From NCBI GenBank assembly GCA_910587465.1, contig CAJUMS010000063.1, forward strand, positions 1 to 15,844: a DNA stretch of 15,844 bases, given 5' to 3'. The notes beneath the pieces were generated by a model. It was not told where the DNA came from and made no database searches. It saw only the letters and a program-made list of their open reading frames with translations. Position numbers and translations under genes: made by a program. Within the stretch, counting starts at the first letter, position 1. Every line of letters starts with the position of its first letter. The stretch is from an uncultured Oscillospiraceae bacterium. Lineage in GTDB: Bacteria; Bacillota; Clostridia; Oscillospirales; Ruminococcaceae. Shown in pieces: positions 1 to 6,478 of this stretch.

Positions 1-170
1 CTGCGGAGCATACCCACCTGCGGCGCGGCTAGACCGACCCCGTCCGCGCTCTGTAAGGTCTCCGCCATATCGTCCAGCAGTATGCCAAGCTTCTCGTCAA
101 AGCTCGTGACCTCTCTGCATTTCTTACGGAGAATGTCCTCCCCGAACTTAACTATCTCTCTTAAAGCCAT
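1..170 (-). CDS. def: Peptide deformylase, 3'-partial (runs off the window)
   Basis: Removes the N-terminal formyl group from nascent proteins in the cytoplasm; a metal-dependent hydrolase. Only the first 56 residues are in the window. They begin MALREIVKFGEDILRKKC and contain deformylase motif I, GVGLAAPQVG, at residues 44-53. The other metal-binding motifs (EGCLS and HExDH) lie beyond base 1. The ATG at 168-170 follows an AAGGGGA Shine-Dalgarno site about 8 bases upstream. The gene starts 24 bases after the priA stop on the same strand, which is the usual Firmicutes order. Motif I is diagnostic, so the identity is secure although most of the protein is absent. Confidence 0.95.
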   Translation of the reverse strand, partial: MALREIVKFGEDILRKKCREVTSFDEKLGILLDDMAETLQSADGVGLAAPQVGMLR

Positions 171-194
171 TTTGCAGTCCCCTTTTTATTTATT

Positions 195-2600
195 CTAATC
201 GGCATTTCCGTTTATATCTGCGTAAAACCCGACGTTTTCAAAAGCCTTGTCGCCGTAAGCCTGCTTTAAAGCCGCCTCGACGACGCTCCTGAGCGCCTTG
301 CTGTTCCTGCACTTCACTATTAAATGGTAACGGTACCGCCCGTTTATCCTCCCGACGGTATTCGGCGCGGGACCCAATATCCGCATCGGAACACGGTTTC
401 CGTAGGTCTTGGCGTTATCCCTTAGCATTCCCGCAAACTTCCTTGCCGCCGCATGACAGCGCTCATTCTCAAGCGACGAAAATCCAAATGTTACCAGATC
501 GCAGAATGGCGGATAGAACTGCGCCTCGCGCAGCAATATCTCTTCCGCATAGAAGTCGGGATAATTCTGGTGAGCTGCGAGATTTATCACATAATGCTCG
601 GGGGAGAATGTCTGCAGGAGCGCCCTGCCCTTTTTGCCGCCGCGACCCGAACGCCCGACGACCTGAGTTATCAGCGAAAACGTCCGCTCGTAAGCACGAA
701 AATCGGCGGCGTAAAGCGAATTGTCTATCTTCAGCACTCCGACGAGCGTAACATTCGGAAAGTCCAGACCCTTGGCTATCATCTGTGTGCCGACCATTAT
801 ATCAAACTCGCCGTCCGAGAACGCTTTGAACTTGCGCTCAAACGCGTTCTTCGTGGACGTGGTGTCCGCGTCCATGCGCAGCACTCGCGCCTTGGGGAAC
901 ATCTGCGCCAGTTCGTCCTCAATAAACTGCGTACCCTCGCCCTTCATATCGAAGATCTGCCCCCCGCATTTCGGACAAATCGTGTCCAGCCGCCGCATAT
1001 ATCCGCAGTAATGGCAAATCACACAGCCGTTAGCTTTGTGATAGGTCAGCGGCAGCGCGCAGTTGGGGCATTCCAGCGGCTTTCCGCAGGCAAGGCAGCG
1101 CACGCTTGTGTGATAGCCGCGCCTGTTCAGCAGCAGTATAGACTGCTCGCCGCGCTCGAGATTGCCCTCCAGTTCACCAATAAGCGGCATTGAGAATGTC
1201 GACATATTGCCGTTCTGCCGCTCCTCCTGCATGTTTATGATGTATACCTCGGGAAGCACCGCGTTATTGTAGCGCTCGTCTATCTCGAACAGCGTATACC
1301 GCCCCGTTTTCGCGAAATAGCAGCTCTCCAGCGACGGCGTTGCCGACGCGAGCAGCAGCAGCGCATTATGAGCGAAGCAGCGCTGCTTTGCGATATCCCG
1401 CGCGTGATAACGCGGAGAGCTTTCGGACTTATATGTCCCCTCGCCCTCCTCATCGATGACGATCACGCCCAGATTTTCAACGGGCGCGAACACCGCGCTG
1501 CGCGTTCCTATAACGATACGCGCCCTGCCCTCGCGGATACGTCGGTACTCGTCCGCGCGCTCCCCGACAGAAAGTGAGCTGTGCATGACCGCGACCTCGT
1601 TACCGAAAAGCGCTCTGAACTTGTTAACCATCTGCGGCGTGAGCGATATCTCCGGCACGAGCATAATGGCGCTCTGGCCGCGCTTTAATGCCTCATTGAT
1701 GAGCCTAATGAACACCGAAGTCTTGCCGCTGCCCGTAACGCCGCGCAGCAGCGCACATCTCGGCTCACCGCACCGCATAAGCGTAAGCAGTCCGTCAAAT
1801 ATCTCCTGCTGTTTCGGCGAGAACACAATGCTCTCGGGGCTTTCCGTTGCATCAACGCCGCTCTCGGTACGGAACACAACATTCTCATACCGCTCGACGA
1901 CGTTCTTTTCGACCAGCCTTTTCACGACTGCGGGAGTGACCGCGCATTCATAGCAGACCTCGTGAAGCGAAGCCGCCTCGGCAGCCTCCAAAAACCCGAT
2001 AACCGCGCGCTGTTTAGCGGTAGGTTTGTCCAATCCCTCTGGATCAAGCAACCGCAGCATGGTCACGCTTTCGTCGCCGATACGCCGTTTCGCGACGTTC
2101 TCTTCGACTATCGCACCCTTTTCCGCAAGGCTCTTGACAATGGCGGAATTGCCCGATATCAACGCGGAAAACGCGTTCTTGTCGGCGTTTTTCAGCAGTC
2201 TGAGCAGTCCGCGCTCCTTGTCAGTAAGCTCTCCCGAGAACTCCTCCGCGAGCTTGAACCCGCTTTTCAGCGAGAACCCCAACCCGGGCGGCAGTATAGC
2301 CCGAAACGCGTCATAGTAGGTGCAAAACGTGTTCTCTCGTATCCACACGCACAAGTCCATAAGCTCGCCGGAAAGCACAGGCTCGCTGTCGATAACGAAG
2401 TCAATGGGCTTTATCTTTCCGCTCGGCAGCTCCGAGCCGACCCCGAAAACCACACCGATACGCTTTCTGTTTCCGCGCCCGAACGGCACTACAACACGCA
2501 CTCCGCGTATTACCGTGCTCTCAAGACCGACGGGAATTTCATATGAAAACAGCATATCAAACGCGTACAGCGTATTTTCAACGGCGATTTGAGCTATCAA
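195..2600 (-). CDS. priA: Primosomal protein N' (PriA), replication restart helicase
   Basis: A 3'-to-5' superfamily 2 DNA helicase that recognises stalled forks and reloads the replisome. The 801 residues fit the family. In order: an N-terminal DNA-binding region (1-105), a winged-helix-like region (to about 250), Walker A GVTGSGKT at 287-294, motif II DEEG at 383-386, and RYHARD at 397-402. Eight zinc-binding cysteines lie at 502, 505, 511, 514, 529, 532, 542 and 545. Late helicase motifs include DFRAYERTF and QVVGRSGRG. Motif II has Gly where the textbook family has His (DEEH). The start appears to be TTG at 2600, overlapping the gmk stop as TTGA, with GGAGAAGG about 10 bases upstream. The next in-frame ATG (Met16) would cut into the conserved N-terminus. 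It is translationally coupled to gmk. Confidence 0.97.
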   Translation of the reverse strand: MIAQIAVENTLYAFDMLFSYEIPVGLESTVIRGVRVVVPFGRGNRKRIGVVFGVGSELPSGKIKPIDFVIDSEPVLSGELMDLCVWIRENTFCTYYDAFRAILPPGLGFSLKSGFKLAEEFSGELTDKERGLLRLLKNADKNAFSALISGNSAIVKSLAEKGAIVEENVAKRRIGDESVTMLRLLDPEGLDKPTAKQRAVIGFLEAAEAASLHEVCYECAVTPAVVKRLVEKNVVERYENVVFRTESGVDATESPESIVFSPKQQEIFDGLLTLMRCGEPRCALLRGVTGSGKTSVFIRLINEALKRGQSAIMLVPEISLTPQMVNKFRALFGNEVAVMHSSLSVGERADEYRRIREGRARIVIGTRSAVFAPVENLGVIVIDEEGEGTYKSESSPRYHARDIAKQRCFAHNALLLLASATPSLESCYFAKTGRYTLFEIDERYNNAVLPEVYIINMQEERQNGNMSTFSMPLIGELEGNLERGEQSILLLNRRGYHTSVRCLACGKPLECPNCALPLTYHKANGCVICHYCGYMRRLDTICPKCGGQIFDMKGEGTQFIEDELAQMFPKARVLRMDADTTSTKNAFERKFKAFSDGEFDIMVGTQMIAKGLDFPNVTLVGVLKIDNSLYAADFRAYERTFSLITQVVGRSGRGGKKGRALLQTFSPEHYVINLAAHQNYPDFYAEEILLREAQFYPPFCDLVTFGFSSLENERCHAAARKFAGMLRDNAKTYGNRVPMRILGPAPNTVGRINGRYRYHLIVKCRNSKALRSVVEAALKQAYGDKAFENVGFYADINGNAD

Positions 2601-3208
2601 GCCTTTCCGCCTTCTCCAAAGCTGTTCAGCAGCTCATCGCTGCGCGAACGTCTCAACTTCTCCGCGCGGAGTACCGCCAACAGATCGTCCACAGCCTCGT
2701 CCAGTTTATCGTTAACAATAAGGTAATCGTAATTTTCCGCGTACTTTATCTCGGTGCGCGCCTGTTTTGTGCGCTCAACGATCTTCTCTTCGGTCTCGGT
2801 GCCCCTGTCGCGCAGACGCTTCTCGAGAACCTCCCACGATGGTGGCAGAATAAACACAAGACACGCCTCGGGAAACATTCGGCGGATATTCATCGCGCCC
2901 TCTACCTCAATTTTGAGGATTGCGTCCTTGCTTTGATTTATCAGGTCGTCGACGCTTTTGCGAAGCGTGCCGTAGTAGCTGCCGCAGTACTCGGTGTATT
3001 CGAGGACTTCTTTTTCGGCGATCTTATGCTCGAATTCCTCGCGCGTAAGAAAATGATAGTGAACGCCGTTGACCTCGCCCTCGCGCGGTGCGCGCGTAGT
3101 CGCCGAAACGGCATAGCCCGCCGTATCGGTTTTCTTGAAAAGTTCATTAAGAATGGTATCCTTACCGCACCCCGCAGGCGCGGAAATCACAAAAAGCAGA
3201 CCTTTCAT
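2597..3208 (-). CDS. gmk: Guanylate kinase
   Basis: Phosphorylates GMP to GDP with ATP in the cytoplasm. The 203 residues match the family's usual length. The P-loop SAPAGCGKDT is at residues 9-18; it departs from the common GPSGxGKGT but keeps the GxGK core. The GMP-binding segment SATTRAPREGE is at 35-45, followed by VHYHF (49-53), EYTEYCGSYYGT (70-81) and KIEVEGA (99-105). The ATG at 3206-3208 overlaps the remA stop as ATGA, and GGAGG lies 6 bases upstream inside remA. The stop overlaps the priA TTG. In many Clostridia rpoZ and often coaBC sit between gmk and priA; here there is no room for them. Confidence 0.97.
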   Translation of the reverse strand: MKGLLFVISAPAGCGKDTILNELFKKTDTAGYAVSATTRAPREGEVNGVHYHFLTREEFEHKIAEKEVLEYTEYCGSYYGTLRKSVDDLINQSKDAILKIEVEGAMNIRRMFPEACLVFILPPSWEVLEKRLRDRGTETEEKIVERTKQARTEIKYAENYDYLIVNDKLDEAVDDLLAVLRAEKLRRSRSDELLNSFGEGGKA

Positions 3209-3456
3209 GCGTTACCTCCGATCTCCGTCTCGGTTTTTCCCGTAATAGTTTCGGGCTGGAGTGCCGAGAGAACAACATGACCGCTGTCGCAGACGATAAC
3301 GGAACGCGTTTTGCGACCACAAGTCGCGTCCACGGCGGTTCCTCCGTCCTTGGCAAGCTGAACGATCCTTTTCACCGGAGCCGCTTCAGGGCTTACCACA
3401 GCCACGATCTTGTCCGCATTCACGGCGTTTCCGAACCCGATATTTATCAGCCGCAT
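3205..3456 (-). CDS. remA: RemA/DUF370 family DNA-binding regulator
   Basis: A small protein of the family that includes Bacillus RemA, a DNA-binding activator of extracellular matrix genes. The 83 residues begin MRLINIGFGNAVNADKIVAV and continue with the hallmark SPEAAPVKRIVQ (22-33), DATCGRKTRSVIV (43-55) and HVVLSALQPET (60-70). The start at 3456 is chosen because the family begins at this Met and GGAGGAGGAG (3461-3470) stands 4 bases upstream. A longer in-frame extension to 3519 would run through the promoter. It is the first gene of the remA-gmk-priA-def operon and overlaps gmk by 4 bases. Its regulatory target here is unknown. Confidence 0.94.
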   Translation of the reverse strand: MRLINIGFGNAVNADKIVAVVSPEAAPVKRIVQLAKDGGTAVDATCGRKTRSVIVCDSGHVVLSALQPETITGKTETEIGGNA

Positions 3457-3490
3457 TATTCTCCTCCTCCATTTGTGAACATATATATAA

Positions 3491-3519
3491 ATTATAACAT
3501 AAACTCCCGGAAAAATCAA
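3491..3519 (-). promoter_or_regulatory. Sigma-A promoter of the remA-gmk-priA-def operon
   Basis: Read on the minus strand: TTGATT (-35, 3514-3519), a 17-base spacer, TATAAT (-10, 3491-3496), with TGT just before the -10 (extended -10). It lies 34 bases upstream of the remA ATG and back to back with the tRNA promoter on the other strand. Confidence 0.8.
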
Positions 3520-3543
3520 TATAAAAATTTTTTTAAAAACCTA

Positions 3544-3572
3544 TTGACAAATTTCGAGTGTTGTGATATAAT
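3544..3572 (+). promoter_or_regulatory. Consensus sigma-A promoter of the tRNA-Thr gene
   Basis: TTGACA (3544-3549), a 17-base spacer, TATAAT (3567-3572), plus a TGA extended -10 (3564-3566). It is a perfect match to consensus, as expected for a stable-RNA promoter. Transcription would start near 3579, leaving a leader of about 48 bases before the mature tRNA. Confidence 0.9.
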
Positions 3573-3626
3573 TATTACGTTGTGATGATTATGTTGATGT
3601 AGCTTGGTAAGCATGGAGATATAAAT

Positions 3627-3702
3627 GCTGTTATAGCTCAGTTGGTAGAGCACATCCTTGGTAAGGATGAGGTCATCAGTTCGACTCTGATTAACAGCTC
3701 CA
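3627..3702 (+). tRNA. tRNA-Thr (anticodon GGT)
   Basis: A complete 76-base cloverleaf. Acceptor stem GCTGTTA (3627-3633) pairs with TAACAGC (3692-3698). The D-stem is GCTC/GAGC. Anticodon stem CATCC/GGATG encloses loop TTGGTAA, with GGT at 3660-3662 reading ACC/ACU. T-stem ATCAG/CTGAT encloses TTCGACT. The discriminator is T3699 and CCA is encoded (3700-3702). All stems pair perfectly. It is a single tRNA transcription unit with its own promoter and terminator. Confidence 0.97.
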
Positions 3703-3704
3703 TT

Positions 3705-3745
3705 AACCGTCGGGCATTCTGCCCGACGGTTTCTGCGTTTTTTGC
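3705..3745 (+). terminator. Rho-independent terminator of tRNA-Thr
   Basis: A 12-base-pair perfect stem (3705-3716 with 3720-3731), loop TTC, followed by a T-rich stretch with six T at 3738-3743. It begins 3 bases after the tRNA CCA end. Confidence 0.9.
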
Positions 3746-3822
3746 TTTGAATTGCCCTAATGGCAATTCAATTTCACGCTTCGCGTGAAACCGCAAAAAG
3801 CCGCGCGTTGATCTTCCGCGGC
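3739..3822. repeat. Compact multi-hairpin element, REP/MITE-like
   Basis: Hairpin A is TTGAATTGCC (3747-3756) with GGCAATTCAA (3762-3771), loop CTAAT. Hairpin B follows at once: TTTCACGC (3772-3779) with GCGTGAAA (3783-3790), loop TTC. Both are closed by an outer stem, TTTTTGC (3739-3745) with GCAAAAA (3793-3799), giving a three-way junction. A further hairpin, GCCGCG (3800-3805) with CGCGGC (3817-3822), abuts it. No reading frame uses this stretch. It may be a dispersed intergenic repeat or a folded RNA; only one copy is in the window. Confidence 0.5.
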
Positions 3823-3845
3823 ACGTTGACTTTAATTAAACATAT

Positions 3846-3883
3846 AAAAACCGCCCTCTTACAATATTATGAGGGCGGTTTTT
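3846..3883. terminator. Bidirectional terminator after the XRE gene
   Basis: AAAAACCGCCCTC (3846-3858) pairs with GAGGGCGGTTTTT (3871-3883) around a 12-base AT-rich loop. A-runs and T-runs flank the GC core on both strands. It lies 3 bases past the stop of the minus-strand XRE gene and also faces any transcript reading past the tRNA terminator. Confidence 0.9.
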
Positions 3884-3886
3884 TTA

Positions 3887-4165
3887 TTACTTTGTTTTCT
3901 TGTTAAGTATGCCATCCGAAAACAACGACGCGTTCAACAAATCGGCGGGGGCAATCTCCAATGCGTCCGCAATATCAAAAAATACTTCCATCGAAAAACC
4001 GTTCGCCGTGTTGGGCGCTTCTATCAGACCAAGCAGCGAACGGCTTATATGCGCCTTTTCCGCAAGCTTTTCCTGTGATAGACCGCGTATCCGTCTCAAA
4101 GTCGATATGACAATGCCAAGCTGAATAAAACGGTCACGGTTCTTAAACGATACTTCTTTACCCAT
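3887..4165 (-). CDS. Small XRE-family helix-turn-helix regulator
   Basis: A 92-residue DNA-binding protein that is mostly one Cro/C1-type helix-turn-helix domain, roughly residues 14-77. The helix-turn-helix is LSQEKLAEKAHISRSLLGLI (29-48), followed by the usual FSMEVFFDIADALEIAPADLL (57-77, helices 4 and 5). There is no second domain for ligand or protease control. The ATG at 4163-4165 follows AAAGGG with 6 bases between, and a TATAAT lies upstream on the minus strand (4203-4208). It is transcribed away from the SLOG-like gene across a 167-base gap containing dyads, so it may repress that gene and itself. The target is inferred, not shown. Confidence 0.9.
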   Translation of the reverse strand: MGKEVSFKNRDRFIQLGIVISTLRRIRGLSQEKLAEKAHISRSLLGLIEAPNTANGFSMEVFFDIADALEIAPADLLNASLFSDGILNKKTK

Positions 4166-4248
4166 TTCAAACCCTTTGCATACAGTGAATTTTTATAATT
4201 AAATTATACCCGTTACATAAAAAATATTCAGCACATATTTAAAAACAC

Positions 4249-4277
4249 TTGACTAAAATTGTAAACAATAGTATAAT
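4249..4277 (+). promoter_or_regulatory. Sigma-A promoter of the SLOG-like gene, with a dyad in its spacer
   Basis: TTGACT (4249-4254), a 17-base spacer, TATAAT (4272-4277). Inside the spacer is the dyad ATTGT-AA-ACAAT (4258-4269), placed where a bound repressor would block RNA polymerase. A second, looser dyad, AAATAT-N7-ATATTT (4222-4240), lies just upstream. Both are candidate sites for the divergent XRE protein. Confidence 0.75.
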
Positions 4278-4332
4278 ATAATATATAAAATGCTTATAAC
4301 AGCAATCAAAAGCTTATGAAGGTGATGAAATA

Positions 4333-4760
4333 ATGACTTGCACATTTTTCGGACACAGCGACACACCGCCGACAGTGCGCGAGCAGTTAAAGGACACACT
4401 GATAACCCTTATCGAGACACGCGGCGCTGATCTCTTTTACATCGGCAATCACGGCGGCTTTGACCGAATGGCGGAGGGTGTTCTGCGCGAGCTCAGCGCT
4501 GTCTATCCGCACATTAAGTATTACGTGGTCCTCGCCTATCTCCCCACCAAGCCCGGCAGCTCCCCCCCCTGTTCCCCGAGGGCGTTGAAACCGTATCAAA
4601 GCGCTTTGCCATCAACTTCCGAAACAAATGGATGGTCGATAACTCCGACCTTATCGTAGCGTATGTAAACCGCTCATACGGCGGTGCGCAGCAATTTACC
4701 GCGTTCGCCGAAAGGAGAAAAAAGCGGATAATAAACCTTGCCCCGAACGCGGAGCAATGA
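4333..4760 (+). pseudogene. SLOG-like (Rossmann-type) protein, frame broken at a C8 run
   Basis: The first frame (from ATG 4333) encodes MTCTFFGHSDTPP, then LFYIGNHGGFDRMAEGVLRE and YYVVLAYLPTKPG, as in small SLOG-superfamily proteins thought to bind nucleotides or similar ligands. After eight C at 4562-4569 the homology jumps to another frame, which continues LFPEGVETVSKRFAINFRNK, MVDNSDLIVAYVNRSYGG and INLAPNAEQ to the TGA at 4758-4760. Adding one C (or removing two) restores a single protein of about 142-143 residues. As written, the first frame ends at 4659 with a spurious tail. The cause could be a sequencing error, true decay, or length variation of the C run. The start follows AAGGTGAT and a near-perfect promoter. 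The cellular role is unknown. Confidence 0.75.
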
Positions 4761-4764
4761 AAAA

Positions 4765-4785
4765 GCCGCCCCTCGCACGGGCGGC
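4765..4785. terminator. Bidirectional terminator between convergent genes
   Basis: GCCGCCC (4765-4771) pairs with GGGCGGC (4779-4785), loop CTCGCAC. Five A precede it and a T-rich ATATTTTATTT follows. It separates the SLOG-like gene (ends 4760) from the minus-strand 103-residue gene (ends 4791). Confidence 0.85.
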
Positions 4786-4790
4786 ATATT

Positions 4791-5102
4791 TTATTTAACA
4801 TTCCTTGCGGCGATGTCCTCAACGGTCACCATGATATTTTTCGCGGCGGCTTTATTCTGCACAAATTCGATAAACCTGTCCTTGTAATTGTTGACGAGCG
4901 CGGCCACCATTTCGTCCTTAATATCCTGCGGCAGGGCGTTTATTGCTTTTTTCGGCAGCTCTCCCGCCGCGTTTACCATACCAAGCAGCAGCTTGACCGC
5001 CCTGTTTCCCGACGGCTCCGCTTTCTCCCTGACGATAGGCAGCAGCATTTCCGCGACAGCCCCGTAGTCCAGATCACCGACCAATATCCTGAACTCCAGC
5101 AT
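4791..5102 (-). CDS. Unknown 103-residue protein coupled to the GH5 gene
   Basis: I do not recognise a named family. It begins MLEFRILVGDLDYGAVAEML and has the motif INALPQDIKDEMVAALVNNY at 54-73, then FIEFVQNKAAAKNI. It is mainly predicted helix, with no signal peptide or membrane segment, so it is probably cytosolic. The start is set at 5102 because GGGAGGG stands 5 bases upstream. A longer in-frame extension to 5168 would overlap the GH5 coding region and is unlikely. The ATG lies one base after the GH5 TGA, so the genes should be translationally coupled. A link to the secreted GH5 enzyme is not obvious. Confidence 0.75.
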   Translation of the reverse strand: MLEFRILVGDLDYGAVAEMLLPIVREKAEPSGNRAVKLLLGMVNAAGELPKKAINALPQDIKDEMVAALVNNYKDRFIEFVQNKAAAKNIMVTVEDIAARNVK

Positions 5103-5103
5103 A

Positions 5104-6297
5104 TCAGCCCTCCCCGAGCGGGAATACCTTCTCCGGAATAAGCTCCGCCATTGCCGAGGTTGCTTCACTGGTCAGTCCATACTCGTACCAGACGGTCTCC
5201 TCGTTGGGATCCATCCATACCATTATTCCATTCCAGCCGTTGTCGTATACGGACTTGTACTTCTCGGTGAGGGTCATTCCGATCTCCTTCTCATCGTCGT
5301 TGTGAGTTTCACCGATAATGCACGGCTTAGCCTCCGCAAGACCAAACTCCGACGGCGACTTGTCGCACGGGAACCCGAAATGCTCCTTCATCCAATTGTA
5401 ATAGTGTGTGCTGTAAAAGTCGAGATACGCGCTATCGCTGCCTGTAAGCTCCTTTAAATATTCGTCTGAGACCTTGTTGCCCTGATATTTGTCCGAGTTG
5501 TACTTGATAATCGCAACTCCTACGGTCACAAGAAAATCGCTGTTTTCATGAATTACTGCGGCGCATCTTCCGAGCAGATATGAAATGTTATCCCACGGTA
5601 TCTTGCCGCATTCCGAATTCTCGAATACCCAGTCGGGCTCGTTCATCACATCAATGGCGAAAATGCAGTTTCTGTCACGGTAACGCTCGCAGAAAGCCTG
5701 TACATACTTTTCCGCAAATCTGTCCGAATACTCCTTCGACTTTATCAGACCCTGCCAACGCTGTCCGCTCTTGACGGGCTCTTTAAAGTGATCGAACGAA
5801 AGCAACGTCGGCATAATGTAAATACCGTGCTTGTCGGCAAGATCAAACAGCTTGTCGAGAGCCTCCCAGTGCGTTTCGTTGATATTTCTTACCTTTCCGT
5901 CGTCGGTAAGCCGAACGATACTCTCACCGTTACAGTTCAGCCAGATACGCGTACAGTTCACGCCGTCCGCGACAAGCCTTGCGAATTCGGTATCCCAAAA
6001 TTCCTCGTCCATTCCCTCGGTGAAATCGTTCCAGTGCTGCCACGGCGTATTTGTGCCGTTTATCCAGAGCTCCTTGCCCTCTACCATAAACTTAGTGCCC
6101 TCAACGCTGACGCGGCCGAGGAGCTTTTTGGGCTGTTCCGGCTCGGTCTGATCTGTCTGATCGGACGCCTCGGAATTACCCGCGCTGTCCGAAATGTCGG
6201 ATGATACTCCCTGCTCCGACTTATCGCACCCGACTAAACCGCAAAGCAAGGACAGCGATAAAATTACCGCAAGAAATTTTTTTATATTCTGTTTCAT
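5104..6297 (-). CDS. GH5-like glycoside hydrolase lipoprotein (cellulase/mannanase type)
   Basis: A predicted surface-anchored beta-glycanase of 397 residues. The lipoprotein signal MKQNIKKFLAVILSLSLLCG is followed by lipobox LVGC, with lipidated Cys24. A Ser/Asp/Glu-rich linker runs to about residue 57. The (beta/alpha)8 barrel follows: GTNTPWQHWNDF (81-92), NCTRIWLNCNG (114-124), FAIDVMNEPDW (213-223, acid/base Glu220), FYSTHYYNW (294-302) and CIIGETHND (326-334, nucleophile Glu330). These are clan GH-A features, closest to GH5; substrate (mannan, cellulose or other beta-glycan) cannot be fixed from sequence. The start at 6297 gives a clean lipoprotein signal; a longer in-frame version to 6396 would include promoter sequence. 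Confidence 0.88.
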   Translation of the reverse strand: MKQNIKKFLAVILSLSLLCGLVGCDKSEQGVSSDISDSAGNSEASDQTDQTEPEQPKKLLGRVSVEGTKFMVEGKELWINGTNTPWQHWNDFTEGMDEEFWDTEFARLVADGVNCTRIWLNCNGESIVRLTDDGKVRNINETHWEALDKLFDLADKHGIYIMPTLLSFDHFKEPVKSGQRWQGLIKSKEYSDRFAEKYVQAFCERYRDRNCIFAIDVMNEPDWVFENSECGKIPWDNISYLLGRCAAVIHENSDFLVTVGVAIIKYNSDKYQGNKVSDEYLKELTGSDSAYLDFYSTHYYNWMKEHFGFPCDKSPSEFGLAEAKPCIIGETHNDDEKEIGMTLTEKYKSVYDNGWNGIMVWMDPNEETVWYEYGLTSEATSAMAELIPEKVFPLGEG

Positions 6298-6325
6298 ACT
6301 ATTCCCACTTTCGATATTTTTTATT

Positions 6326-6354
6326 ATTATAGCATAATTCTCCGAAAAATGCAA
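6326..6354 (-). promoter_or_regulatory. Sigma-A promoter of the GH5 gene
   Basis: On the minus strand: TTGCAT (6349-6354), a 17-base spacer, TATAAT (6326-6331), with TGC immediately before (extended -10). It lies 28 bases upstream of the GH5 ATG. Confidence 0.8.
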
Positions 6355-6384
6355 CTGTTTTTTGAGCGCTCCCGCATTCATCTG

Positions 6385-6413
6385 TTGACAAAGCATTAAA
6401 TTTATGATACAAT
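6385..6413 (+). promoter_or_regulatory. Sigma-A promoter of the 254-residue lipoprotein gene
   Basis: TTGACA (6385-6390), a 17-base spacer, TACAAT (6408-6413). It is divergent from the GH5 promoter, with the two -35 boxes 30 bases apart. The leader is about 60 bases. Confidence 0.85.
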
Positions 6414-6478
6414 GAATATTAAGCTTTTATAGCGAAAGCAGAACTATAAAATAAAATCTGTCCAACGAGGTTTCAATA

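Noticed and set aside
453..1193. Long plus-strand open frame of 246 codons inside priA
   Set aside because: It is antisense to a well-conserved gene with all PriA motifs on the other strand. It has no ribosome site or recognisable domain.
3205..3519. 104-codon version of remA starting at 3519
   Set aside because: The extra N-terminus translates the promoter and ribosome site, and the family begins at the Met encoded at 3456.
3705..3822. CRISPR array suggested by closely spaced palindromes
   Set aside because: The palindromes differ from each other, there are no regular spacers, and no cas genes are in the window.
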